Below, in pieces: positions 53,002 to 61,572 of a DNA stretch of 64,000 nucleotides. Position 1 is the first letter of the stretch. Every line of letters starts with the position of its first letter. Source of the stretch: Collimonas pratensis (GTDB taxonomy: Bacteria > Pseudomonadota > Gammaproteobacteria > Burkholderiales > Burkholderiaceae_D); the NCBI RefSeq assembly GCF_001584185.1, contig NZ_CP013234.1:2790001-2854000 (forward strand), in the 5' to 3' direction. The notes below the pieces were generated by a model. It had not been told where the DNA came from and searched no databases. It was given only the letters and a program-made list of their open reading frames with translations. The translations under genes were made by a program, and so were the position numbers.

Positions 53002-54300
53002 CTAATGGCTTGCTTTGTCATAGTCCTCGCCCCACCAGTGCTCCGGCACATCGTTCTTTTCGCCGGCGGCCCAGGCGCCCATGTCCATCGCACCCAGGCA
53101 GAAGCCTATCTGCGGCTCGGCCGGATCGAATTTGCCCTCCAGCCGGCTCAGGATGCTGTTCCAGATCAGCCTGACCACGTCGAAGGCCTGGTAGCCGCCG
53201 CTGCCGCCGATAGGCGGCGATTTTGTTCCCAAGGGATAAAAGGGATGCCAGTGCAAGGCGTTTTGCGCCCGGTAGCTGGCCGATGAGCTGAACGGATAGC
53301 GGCCGCGCTCCAGCGCCTTGGCCTGGAACGACGCCGCGATGCCGGAACTCTCGCTGCTATTGCCGAACAAGCGGGTGATGCCGATGATGATGCTGTTGGC
53401 GATCGGCACCTTGAGCGGATAGCTCCACCAGATTTCGATCGACAGCACGGTGTTTTCCTGGATGTTCTTGTTGGTGATGTCGCCTTTCAGCTTGCTGTCG
53501 GAAAGATCTTCGCCGCCGCCCGGGGCATCCGTGCCGAGCGGCGTGCGGAAGCGCATGTAGTCGGCCGGCAGCTTGAGGATGCCGTAATCGAGCCCCTGCA
53601 ATTCGATCACGCCTGATTCGAGGAAAGCTGCCTGGGTCGGGTTGTGGTACAGGATGCAGGAATTGAACATGGCATCCTTGTAGGCTTCAACCTGGGCTTC
53701 GACCACCGCCAGCTTGCCGGTGTCGCTACCCATGTACATCGGCGTGATGCCGTTGATGTAGCCTTGCAGCACCGAGCTGTCGCCATAGCGCATCAGGCCT
53801 TTGACGAAGGCCCACACGGCCGGCCCGATTTTCTGCTTGGCCTTGCCCAGGTAACCGGAGATCGGACCGGCGCGGTTTTCTGCTTCGCCGGGATCACCGC
53901 CGGAGGAGCCGGCGGCATTGTTGACCGGCACGCCGTTGCTGGCGGCTTCGGCCTGGCCGGAGCCGGCCAGTTCACTGCCCGGCGTGGTGACGGTCGAGGT
54001 CACATCGCGCCCGGAAGAATCCTTGCTGTGGACGATCTTGCCAACCGCCGCATAACCGAGATTACCCAGCTGCGCCGTCAGCGGATCCGTGACGAAGCGC
54101 GGCACCACCCGGCCATTGCTCATCGCGCCGATGCGTACCGCTTCCTGCACCGCATAGTTGTGCGCCAGCTTGGCACGGTACATCAAGACCATTTGCAGGC
54201 ACAGCAAGGCAAAGATCAGCACGATGGGAATCGCCACAATGAATTCGGCCATGCTGGCGCCACGCCCCAGTTTCAGATTTCTTCCGACTTTGATCAACAT
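53002..54300 (-). CDS. TadE-like pilus minor component, long
   Basis: A 432-residue protein. The start region LGRGASMAEFIVAIPIVLIF is a TadE-type pseudopilin leader: a Gly-rich cut site, then Met-Ala-Glu-Phe and a hydrophobic helix with Glu at the fifth-like position. The large remainder is periplasmic and unknown, with a Gly/Ser-rich stretch near residue 130. The ORF could extend to 54636 in frame, but that part overlaps the two upstream genes and has no homology. It lies 23 bases after the 75-aa gene. Confidence 0.85.
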   Translation of the reverse strand: MLIKVGRNLKLGRGASMAEFIVAIPIVLIFALLCLQMVLMYRAKLAHNYAVQEAVRIGAMSNGRVVPRFVTDPLTAQLGNLGYAAVGKIVHSKDSSGRDVTSTVTTPGSELAGSGQAEAASNGVPVNNAAGSSGGDPGEAENRAGPISGYLGKAKQKIGPAVWAFVKGLMRYGDSSVLQGYINGITPMYMGSDTGKLAVVEAQVEAYKDAMFNSCILYHNPTQAAFLESGVIELQGLDYGILKLPADYMRFRTPLGTDAPGGGEDLSDSKLKGDITNKNIQENTVLSIEIWWSYPLKVPIANSIIIGITRLFGNSSESSGIAASFQAKALERGRYPFSSSASYRAQNALHWHPFYPLGTKSPPIGGSGGYQAFDVVRLIWNSILSRLEGKFDPAEPQIGFCLGAMDMGAWAAGEKNDVPEHWWGEDYDKASH

Positions 54301-54323
54301 ATATCGTGTTCTCGGCTTGTTTG

Positions 54324-54551
54324 CTAAATTGGCGTGGCGCTGACACCTAAGCCGTTGATGTAACTGAAATTCAAATGACGTATCGCATCCAGCAGCAAGC
54401 TGAGCAAAGACACGCCGTCCACCTGCACGAACAGCGCCAGCGCCACGCACACCAGCAGGATCGAATATTCGACCGTGGCCTGCCCTTGCGCTGCGCTCCT
54501 GGCGAGAACCGCTTCCATTGGCCTTCCTTGCTGCATCAGACGCGGCTTCAT
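54324..54551 (-). CDS. Small TadE/Flp-like membrane protein
   Basis: A 75-residue protein whose core is AAQGQATVEYSILLVCVALALF. This is a prepilin-type motif: Gly, then Gln-Ala-Thr-Val-Glu-Tyr, then a hydrophobic helix, as in Flp pilins and TadE. The short C-terminus is polar (HLNFSYINGLGV). The ATG at 54551 overlaps the upstream stop in ATGA, which decides the start. It is probably a minor pilin processed by a prepilin peptidase encoded elsewhere. Confidence 0.8.
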   Translation of the reverse strand: MKPRLMQQGRPMEAVLARSAAQGQATVEYSILLVCVALALFVQVDGVSLLSLLLDAIRHLNFSYINGLGVSATPI

Positions 54552-55261
54552 CGCGTAATCCAATTGACCACGACAAAAGTCTGGCCGGCATTCCTGGTAA
54601 AGGTGTAGGTCGCCTCCTGCTGTTTGGGCGAGACATAGCGCATCACCGTGCCGCTGTTGTCTTCGGTAGTTTTCTTGAAGCTCAGCTTCCATGCCTCGGC
54701 GGCGCGGTCTTCCTGGTAAAAGGCAATGTTCTGTTCCATGTCAAAATTGTTGGTCATAGTGGTCAGGATCGATTCGCCCGCCATGTCTACCGTCCGTACT
54801 TCGTTCAAGATCACCGTACCCGAAGGCTTGCGCAGATGCTTGGCCAGCACCGGCGCCTTGGTGGCGATGTCCTGCTCCATGCGCGCCGGCAGGTCCGACA
54901 TGCTGAGGTAGCCCTGCGTCTGCTTGCGGTTGTTGCTGCTCAGATTGGCCTGCTTCAGCCAGCCGTCCTTGACCGCCACGATCTGCACCTCGTGGCCGGC
55001 GGCCTTGGTGGTGACTTTCCATCTGGCCTTGGCCCACGACCCCGCCAATATCACTGCCGCTTCGCGCAGCGGCTGCGGCCCTTCGATTTCGTAGATCAGC
55101 ATCGGCAAGCCGTTTACCTCGATTTCATCGGCCAGGCGGGTCTGTTGCCAGTTGTCCGGTACGCCGTCCAGCATCAAGCCTTCCACCGCTTTCCATTTGT
55201 CCGCTGCATATGCGCCAGTGCTCAGGAACAGGCACCAGCAAGCCGCCATCAACACTTTCAA
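54548..55261 (-). CDS. Secreted protein of the Tad locus, unknown
   Basis: A 237-residue protein with a signal peptide (MKVLMAACWCLFLSTGAYA). The mature part is mixed alpha/beta without Cys. Visible segments include MLDGVPDNWQQTRLADEIEV and YTFTRNAGQTFVVVNWITR at the end. No named family. The location between TadE-like genes, with 22 bases before and an ATGA overlap after, makes it part of the pilus operon, perhaps a periplasmic assembly factor. Confidence 0.75.
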   Translation of the reverse strand: MKVLMAACWCLFLSTGAYAADKWKAVEGLMLDGVPDNWQQTRLADEIEVNGLPMLIYEIEGPQPLREAAVILAGSWAKARWKVTTKAAGHEVQIVAVKDGWLKQANLSSNNRKQTQGYLSMSDLPARMEQDIATKAPVLAKHLRKPSGTVILNEVRTVDMAGESILTTMTNNFDMEQNIAFYQEDRAAEAWKLSFKKTTEDNSGTVMRYVSPKQQEATYTFTRNAGQTFVVVNWITR

Positions 55262-55283
55262 ATAAATTCCCTTCCCTTGTCTG

Positions 55284-56456
55284 CTACGGCGCCGGAGAAA
55301 AGCGCCAGGCCGGGTTGTCGAACATGGAGATCGTGCGCGCGCGCATGATGCCGGCCGGGCACAACTCGTCCTGGGTGTATTGGGTCAGCCGGATCTCGCG
55401 CCCGGGATTGGCGGTGCACTTCACTGCCATATAGTCCGCTTCGCCCATGCCGCCCGCCAGGTTCAAACTCTCCTTGTAGTCGTCGGTTGACTTGTATGCC
55501 TTGATCAGGCCGCCAGGATTTTTCAGGCTATCGAAATCCAGTCCCATGCCTTGCGAGACCAGGGTCGACACCTGAGCCGGATTGATGCCAGCCAGGTCAA
55601 CCCGGTAATTGCCGCCAAAGCCCGAAGCCCCGCCGATCAATCCTGGCAGGTTGAAATAATTACTATTGAGTATCTTGCCAACCGGATTGCCGGAAGAGCC
55701 GGAGCTGGCGGCGCCGTCATAGAACGGATTGAGCTGTTCGGTAATCCGATGGTTTGCCACAGGCACCGGCGCCGACCAGGAGTTGGTGACCATGGTCAGG
55801 CTGCCCAGGCTGCGCGCACTGGGGCCGCCAGCAGGCAGGCCAGTCTCGCCTTTGGCGATGCCGAAGGTTTGTTCCATATAGGTCTTGATGAAATCGCTCA
55901 GGCCGATCGAGCCATTGACCTGGACCCGCTCGTAGGGCTCGCGGTCCAGCGTTAGATTGGTTAAGGTATTGCCGGTCGGATCGAATCCCATCGACCAGCC
56001 CGGCGATTTGCTGGAGCTGGTGGAAACATTCAGGGCGCCATTACTTATGGAGCCGAATGTAGCGCTCTCGAATTTATCGGTAAAAAACCGCGCCGCGGTG
56101 CTCATCCAGTCAGCATGGTCCTGCAGCAGCGCGGTGCTGCCTTCGGCCTGGCTCTGGCGCGCGCCGCGTGGCGTCAGGTAGACGCCGCGGAACACCTTGG
56201 GAGCCAGGTCGGCATCGCCGCTGTACAGCGATTTGTAGTCGGCATCGCCGGTCGCCTTGTAGGCAGTGCGTTCCCATACTGCAAAGCGCGCCGCCTCGGT
56301 ATTAAGCTGCTTCAGCTCGCCGAAACGCCAGACCCACTGCAAGCCGAACAGGAACAGCATGAGCACGCTGCACGCCAGCACCGACTCGAACAGGGCCTGG
56401 CCCCGTTGCCTTGCTCCGGACTTGCGCAGGCTGGAAACTCTAGGTGGATTAGGCAT
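55284..56456 (-). CDS. TadE-like pilus protein with large periplasmic part
   Basis: A 390-residue protein. The prepilin-type leader RQRGQALFESVLACSVLMLF (about residues 17-36) has Gly before the cut and Glu at position five, followed by a single membrane helix. The remaining 330 residues are rich in Asn, Gly and Ser and have no known domain. It lies 11 bases after the TadG-like gene and 22 bases before the secreted protein gene. Confidence 0.8.
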   Translation of the reverse strand: MPNPPRVSSLRKSGARQRGQALFESVLACSVLMLFLFGLQWVWRFGELKQLNTEAARFAVWERTAYKATGDADYKSLYSGDADLAPKVFRGVYLTPRGARQSQAEGSTALLQDHADWMSTAARFFTDKFESATFGSISNGALNVSTSSSKSPGWSMGFDPTGNTLTNLTLDREPYERVQVNGSIGLSDFIKTYMEQTFGIAKGETGLPAGGPSARSLGSLTMVTNSWSAPVPVANHRITEQLNPFYDGAASSGSSGNPVGKILNSNYFNLPGLIGGASGFGGNYRVDLAGINPAQVSTLVSQGMGLDFDSLKNPGGLIKAYKSTDDYKESLNLAGGMGEADYMAVKCTANPGREIRLTQYTQDELCPAGIMRARTISMFDNPAWRFSPAP

Positions 56457-56467
56457 GGAGTCCCGGT

Positions 56468-58876
56468 TCAGTTAATGGTGAAGAACAATAATTTTTCCGG
56501 ATAATTCAAGCCTTCCAGCCGTGCGTTCCAGTAAGGCAGCATCAGGTTGGCGTGCGTCACCACTTGCATGCGGCCGGTCCAGCGTTCCACCGGCGCCCGG
56601 TAATACACCCGTGCCTTGCCCATTGCCTGCAGGTAGTCTTGCTTGATTTCGGTGTCGTAATCCTTGATCGGCTCGCGCCCCAGATTGAACTGGCCTTCCG
56701 GTTTCAACGGCGACTTCATGGCGCCTACCGTTTCCTGCAATCCCACGATGAAGGATGGACCCAGATCCTTCAAAGCGTTGTCCTGTATTTCCCTGGAAGC
56801 GACAAACATATTGCTGGCCGCGCGGTCGCCTATCTGGTAGTTGCCGATATTGGCGTCGCGCATTTCCCAGAAACCAAGCCGTTCCGCCGGCAAGCCCATG
56901 TCCGCTGCGATCGTTCCCCTTAAGCCAGGCCTTTGGAACAGGGTCTCCGTTCCGCGCGAGGTGCGCATGTTGATTACATCCACCAGATCGCCCAGGCCCA
57001 GCAAATCGAGGAATATTTTAAGAACAGCGCTGGCGCTGTCCAGGGGATCGTCAAAAACTTGCGTGAAGCCGGTAAACCCCTTGCCCAGCATGCTCGCTAT
57101 CGAACCTCCGACATTGGCGCCAAGCCCGCTCAGGCTCTGGACATTGGCTGCCTGTTGCGCCAAGGCAGAAGCCAGTTCCACCTCGGGATTGCCGCTGCCG
57201 GGGCTCGGTGGATTCAGCGCCGAACCTGACGCCGGGGTACCGGCTGGAGCACCACCCAAAACCGTCGAGGTGCTATTGTTCGGCAAATTTATCGCCGCCG
57301 ACGAAGAATTGCTGGAACCGATGCTGCCGCCGGCCGCTTCCAGCGTAGGCAGCATGGAAGACATGATCATGTTGTTGAGTTCGTCGGTTGCCGAGGCGAT
57401 CTTCGCTTGCCCGCCCATGGCGTGATAAGCAGAGGTTTCAGCCATATTCATGATCCCGCGGTCGTAGTATTTTTTGGCCGAGCCGGCCGCCAGCGAGGCG
57501 CAAGCGCCACTTTTCCCGCCAAGGCGCGGAGCGTAGATCTCGCCGCTGGGGAGAGTGAAATACATGCAGTCGTCGAGGCCGGTGGCTTCGCCCCAGTATG
57601 CCCGTTTGGCGGCGTCGTCGGCTTTCACCGCATCGACGAATTTATCCAGGTCTTCCGGGATTTCCTGGTTCTTGTTCAATCCCTGCATCCCGACCTTCGA
57701 CAAGGTGGTCGCGCCGGCAATCGGAATGTGGATATCGAACAGGTGCGGATTGATTTCCATGATATCGATATTGCTCCAGGCATAAGTACCGTCCTGCATC
57801 TGCATCATGCGGGTGCCACCGGTGCGCTCATACAGGCACATGATAGGACTGGTGATAGTGCCTACGGTATTCATGAAGGCTTCGATGACTGGTCCGATGA
57901 CGTCGACCGCCACATTGCCCTTCAGCGCCGGCACGATCTGTTCCAGGCCATTGGTTCCGAGGCCGCTCAACATGCCATTGATGGCAGACAGGTTGCAGCC
58001 GTCAATCGCCCACAGGCCGACCGCATTGGGAAACAAGCGCCTGCCGCCGCTGCCGCTGGCGAAGTTGAACATTTCCTTCATCATCAAATGATGCACCAGG
58101 TTGAATTCAATCTTGTCCGGATTATCCTTTTCTCCAGCCTCTTTCATCTTGGTCAAGCCGAGGAATTTGCGTGGCGGCTGGTGCAGCTTGATCATGCTGC
58201 CGAAGTCGACCATGCTCTTGCCGATCTGATAAACAATGGTTTGCGGGATATATTCGGCTTGCGGCGCATTGGCAGTCAGCAAGTCGTGTTGCATGCTAGT
58301 CATGGCTGAGACCGTGGTCACCAGATGAACTTGCTGGGAAGCGAAAATTGCATAGTTGGCCAAGGAGACCGTGGCGGTGCCGGCATTCGCCAGCACCTGG
58401 CTGCCGACGCGTACGCCGCTGAGGATCTTTTCCCAGAACTCGCCAAACTTGGACAACGCGTTGGAGATGCCTGACAGGCTGCTGCCGATATAAGGGATGA
58501 ATTTGGTCAACGCGGCGATGCCTTTCATCACCTTGCTGTTGTTTTGCCAGTATTGGTCCGACATGCCTACCGTCGACCACATGGCGGTTAGTTGTCCCAC
58601 CGACTGGTAATTGGAAATCATGGCGCGGTTGGTATACGCAGTGTAGTTCAGCCCTTCGGCAGCAATGTTGGCGGTGCTGAAGGCAATGGCGTCGGCGGCA
58701 TTTACCAGCTGCCGTTTCTCGCTGGTCACCTGCGCCATGTTGTAGACGGCAAACAGACCGACGCACAAGACAGCAAAAAAGAAGATGGCGATAGGCAGCA
58801 CGGCGCCGCGTTGGCGCACTCTGTTGCTGGCCGTAAGACCGGCTTTTCTCTTTTTGCTTGACGATGCCCGTTTCAC
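56468..58876 (-). CDS. TadG-like pilus protein, very long
   Basis: An 802-residue protein. The N-terminus RQRGAVLPIAIFFFAVLCVG followed by VTSEKRQLVNAADAIAFSTA is the TadG/TadE-like leader found in Flp loci (membrane helix, then a helix with NAADA). TadG usually continues with a von Willebrand A domain; here I see no MIDAS motif. The rest is long, helical and Gly/Ser-rich with a low-complexity stretch around residues 520-580. It is the second gene of the pilus operon. It could be a tip adhesin or the cell-wall-spanning part. Confidence 0.82.
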   Translation of the reverse strand: MKRASSSKKRKAGLTASNRVRQRGAVLPIAIFFFAVLCVGLFAVYNMAQVTSEKRQLVNAADAIAFSTANIAAEGLNYTAYTNRAMISNYQSVGQLTAMWSTVGMSDQYWQNNSKVMKGIAALTKFIPYIGSSLSGISNALSKFGEFWEKILSGVRVGSQVLANAGTATVSLANYAIFASQQVHLVTTVSAMTSMQHDLLTANAPQAEYIPQTIVYQIGKSMVDFGSMIKLHQPPRKFLGLTKMKEAGEKDNPDKIEFNLVHHLMMKEMFNFASGSGGRRLFPNAVGLWAIDGCNLSAINGMLSGLGTNGLEQIVPALKGNVAVDVIGPVIEAFMNTVGTITSPIMCLYERTGGTRMMQMQDGTYAWSNIDIMEINPHLFDIHIPIAGATTLSKVGMQGLNKNQEIPEDLDKFVDAVKADDAAKRAYWGEATGLDDCMYFTLPSGEIYAPRLGGKSGACASLAAGSAKKYYDRGIMNMAETSAYHAMGGQAKIASATDELNNMIMSSMLPTLEAAGGSIGSSNSSSAAINLPNNSTSTVLGGAPAGTPASGSALNPPSPGSGNPEVELASALAQQAANVQSLSGLGANVGGSIASMLGKGFTGFTQVFDDPLDSASAVLKIFLDLLGLGDLVDVINMRTSRGTETLFQRPGLRGTIAADMGLPAERLGFWEMRDANIGNYQIGDRAASNMFVASREIQDNALKDLGPSFIVGLQETVGAMKSPLKPEGQFNLGREPIKDYDTEIKQDYLQAMGKARVYYRAPVERWTGRMQVVTHANLMLPYWNARLEGLNYPEKLLFFTIN

Positions 58877-59035
58877 TCTGCGCTCCGTATTAGAACAAGC
58901 ATTGATGATCTGTCGGCGGCCTCTGGCCTAACCCGTTTCTTGTATTGCTGACGAAAGCATTTTTAACTGCAGCCAAAACACAAGGCCGCAACCAGCCCCG
59001 CCATACACAGCGTGTCGAATGAAATTCAATGATTA

Positions 59036-59065
59036 GCTCCAGTCCGCAATGTTGCGGACTGGAGC
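59036..59065 (-). terminator. Strong hairpin between pilin gene and downstream tad genes
   Basis: GCTCCAGTCCGCAA and TTGCGGACTGGAGC form a perfect 14-bp stem around a 2-base centre, starting 10 bases past the pilin stop. There is no T run on the minus strand. It probably attenuates read-through or protects the pilin mRNA, so that pilin is made in excess of the assembly proteins. Confidence 0.65.
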
Positions 59066-59074
59066 AACAGCGGA

Positions 59075-59365
59075 TCAGCGGTTGTCGCTGCCGTAATCTT
59101 TCATGGTGCGTTGGGTAGCTGCTTTGGTAGTCGCCAGATCTGCCGAAGTTTTAGCGTTAGCGATCTCTGCCTTGCTATCGTTACCGGACATTTCTTGCGC
59201 CATGCCGGCTACCTGGTGGCGGATGGTGCTGCCGAATGCCGCGAACACGCCGATGCTGACGACAGCGATCAGCGCCACGATGATGATGTACTCGGACATA
59301 CCTTGACCACGTTGACGCGATGCGGTTTTGCTGTGGCCAGACGACAAGTTTGAAAGTGTTGCCAT
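59075..59365 (-). CDS. Flp-type major pilin
   Basis: A 96-residue prepilin. A basic leader of about 20 residues ends in RQRG; the predicted cut gives QGMSEYIIIVALIAVVSIGV, with Glu at +5 and Tyr at +6 as in Flp pilins. The mature part is longer than the usual 50 residues, with a polar Ala/Thr/Lys-rich helix (KAEIANAKTSADLATTKAA). AGGAG lies 6 bases before the ATG at 59365, which rules out the longer frame. It is the first gene of the Tad locus and is followed by a strong hairpin. Confidence 0.9.
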   Translation of the reverse strand: MATLSNLSSGHSKTASRQRGQGMSEYIIIVALIAVVSIGVFAAFGSTIRHQVAGMAQEMSGNDSKAEIANAKTSADLATTKAATQRTMKDYGSDNR

Positions 59366-59542
59366 TTGAGTCTCCTGAGGCTGGTGGTTGTGGGACAATT
59401 CCCGGTTGCTAAAACTGAACTTGCTCTCTGGCCTATCAGCTGCAGTGTTTTTCGGTCGTTGGCAAAACACCGGCGCAGCGAGGCCCGCACCGTGGTTAAT
59501 GACGGCGGCGTACCTGTATCATTCAGGATGATTTTTCTTGTT

Positions 59543-59914
59543 TTATTTGACTGACGTCACGGCGCGATGGCCGAATAATGCAATCCGCTCGGAGAGCCGG
59601 CGCCGGCGTTCTGTCAGCACGTCGATCAGGCCATCCAGCTCGTGAAGTTTTTCTATATGCGGCGCCAGATCGGCGGCGCCCTTTCTTGGATCGGAATTTT
59701 CGCTTCCGGATGATTGTAAAAAAGCGCCTATCTGCCGCGTACTGAAACCACATTCAATCAGGTCCTTGATCTGCCTGACGATATCCACCGTTTGCAGCGG
59801 ATAATCACGGTAACCGTTAGCCAGACGCTGCGACAGAATCAATCCTTGCGATTCGTAGTAGCGCAGGATACGCGCGCTCACTTTTGCTCGATTTGCTATT
59901 TCTCCTATTCGCAT
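59543..59914 (-). CDS. MerR-family transcriptional regulator
   Basis: A 123-residue regulator. The winged helix is in residues 1-70 (MRIGEIANRAKVSARILRYY, then GYRDYP and IKDLIECGFSTRQIGAFL), and a coiled-coil dimer helix fills the C-terminus (LDGLIDVLTERRRRLSERI). The single Cys and the lack of a C-terminal Cys cluster argue against a metal sensor; it looks more like the SoxR-unrelated drug or stress branch. It lies upstream of the pilin gene on the same strand, 177 bases away, so it could regulate the tad locus. Confidence 0.88.
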   Translation of the reverse strand: MRIGEIANRAKVSARILRYYESQGLILSQRLANGYRDYPLQTVDIVRQIKDLIECGFSTRQIGAFLQSSGSENSDPRKGAADLAPHIEKLHELDGLIDVLTERRRRLSERIALFGHRAVTSVK

Positions 59915-59969
59915 TTCGCCTTTGCCTTGTTAACAAATAAGCGATCCGGGGCGCAACGCAAACAGGGTA

Positions 59970-60080
59970 AAGAGATGACAGATATCTTTGTGCCAGCTTT
60001 TCATAACGTATTGCGATCCGTCCGAATTGCTTGATCCGATTAATAAAACGTTCTACTAACTGCGGTCTTACACGGGTGAA
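59970..60080 (-). mobile_element. IS5-family transposase 3' fragment
   Basis: The minus-strand translation contains RPQLVERFINRIKQFGRIAI followed by RYEKLAQRYL. This is the conserved end of IS5/IS427 transposases (family pattern VERFFNRLKQFRRIATRYEKLA). Only about 36 residues remain, with no catalytic domain and no clear inverted repeats. It shows a past insertion between the MerR regulator and cysC. Confidence 0.7.
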
Positions 60081-60711
60081 GTTACATAACGGGGGTACTT
60101 GGAAAACAGCTAACGGCGCGCCGCATCGGGGGCCTGTTGCCTGTTCTAACGCAAGACCCATGCCATTGACTGCAATTGTCAACCGACGTTAACGATTGTT
60201 ACTTGTTGGGCTGGAGTAACTATAGAACATTGACACTAATGAGAACGTCAAGCGGAAAATCAGCGCAATCGATACCGGGGGTGCAGCAATCTCGTGTTTA
60301 GTTAATAGACTGATCTGTTTAGTTTGTGCAAGTTCTCTTTAGTGCACGAGATAGCGCTAATCGGCGTTGTATAAAAGACGAACGGCAGCCTGCAATGATT
60401 TGCGGTCTGTTGTTTTTTACGCGGGGATTTTATTCAGCGGGAGCGCTTTGTTAGCCATACGCAAAGATTGTCTCGGCCTTGTGTACGGGGTCGTGCAGCA
60501 GTAAGCTGACATTATCTGGCATATTCCGCGCTATACCAACCTGTCTGTACAAAACACGTCAGTACAGTCTTCCAGGTGCAATGCGCTTGGCATACATGCA
60601 ACGAATGCTTTCAGTGATCTTTGAGGCCTGCCGGCTGGGCGGCGATAAGAATCGCGACAGGCGTTTGTCAGCGGCCTGCCGGCAAACAGCTTCTGTTGTC
60701 GTTTATTTCAC
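60081..60711. other. Gene-free AT-richer region
   Basis: About 630 bases without a supportable gene, of lower GC than the surroundings, next to the IS5 fragment. The only structure seen is the inverted repeat at 60545-60567. It may be leftover of an inserted element or a long regulatory region. Confidence 0.45.
60545..60567. promoter_or_regulatory. Inverted repeat CTGTAC-N11-GTACAG
   Basis: A perfect 6-bp inverted repeat with an 11-base spacer, resembling an operator for a dimeric regulator. It is 145 bases beyond the end of cysC, so no target gene is obvious. Confidence 0.35.
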
Positions 60712-61353
60712 TCAGAATCCGGAACGGATCGAAGACGGCATTCGGCGAGAAGCGCAATTTACGTCCAGCGGCAGATTGCGCTCCACATACGCCACCAGCT
60801 TCTGCACGCTCGCTGCGATACTTTCATGACCGGTATCGATGGCAAGCTGCGGATGCTCCGGTATTTCATATGGCGCGCTGATGCCGGTAAACTCGCGCAA
60901 TTCGCCCGAACGTGCTTTTTTATACAGGCCCTTGGGGTCACGCGCTTCACAGGTCGCCAGGTCGGCGGCGACATGGATTTCGTGAAACGCCTCGCCGCAG
61001 GATTGCCGGGCCCGTGCGCGGTCGGCGCGGTAAGGAGAAATGAAGGCCGTGATGCAGATCAGGCCGGCGTCGGCAAACAATGCCGCGACCTCGCCTACGC
61101 GCCGGATATTTTCGCTTCTGTCCGCCGGACTGAAGCCAAGATTGGCATTCAGGCCCTTGCGTACATTGTCGCCATCCAGCACGTAGCAGGAATATCCCAG
61201 CGTCGTCAGCGCATGTTCCAGCGCCATGGCGAGCGAGGATTTGCCGGACGCAGACAAACCGGTCAGCCACATGACGGCACCACGGTGGCCGTAATGCGCC
61301 GCCCGCTGCGATGGATTCAAGGCATGGGGTACCGCTGTCAAATTTTTTTCCAT
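60712..61353 (-). CDS. cysC: Adenylylsulfate kinase
   Basis: A 213-residue APS kinase that phosphorylates APS to PAPS, the sulfate donor. The P-loop is GLSASGKSS at residues 32-40. Further on are LDGDNVRKGLNANLGFSPAD (APS binding), ITAFISPYRADR, and DPKGLYKKARSGELREFTGI, all highly conserved in CysC. The last 20 residues are not conserved. It is not near sulfate-assimilation genes but diverges from a sulfotransferase gene, so its PAPS probably feeds that enzyme. Confidence 0.94.
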   Translation of the reverse strand: MEKNLTAVPHALNPSQRAAHYGHRGAVMWLTGLSASGKSSLAMALEHALTTLGYSCYVLDGDNVRKGLNANLGFSPADRSENIRRVGEVAALFADAGLICITAFISPYRADRARARQSCGEAFHEIHVAADLATCEARDPKGLYKKARSGELREFTGISAPYEIPEHPQLAIDTGHESIAASVQKLVAYVERNLPLDVNCASRRMPSSIRSGF

Positions 61354-61572
61354 TCAACACTCCACAGAATACGACGCCCTGCGACGGCCACGCAGCAGCA
61401 TACATGATGCATCAAAACGCCGCAGCCGGAGCGATTCAACTCCGTGATTCAAGCATTAGCCACGCCACACAGGCACAGGATGCGGTAATATTTGCCGAAC
61501 AGTTTACCGACGCCGGGCGCTGCGAAAAAAGCCTCGGACAGCAACTCAATTTGATAGCAAAGGCCATTTCTG

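Noticed and set aside
59519..59533. ATCAT/ATGAT mini hairpin after the MerR gene
   Set aside because: Only a 5-bp stem, and the T run lies on the wrong strand for the MerR transcript.
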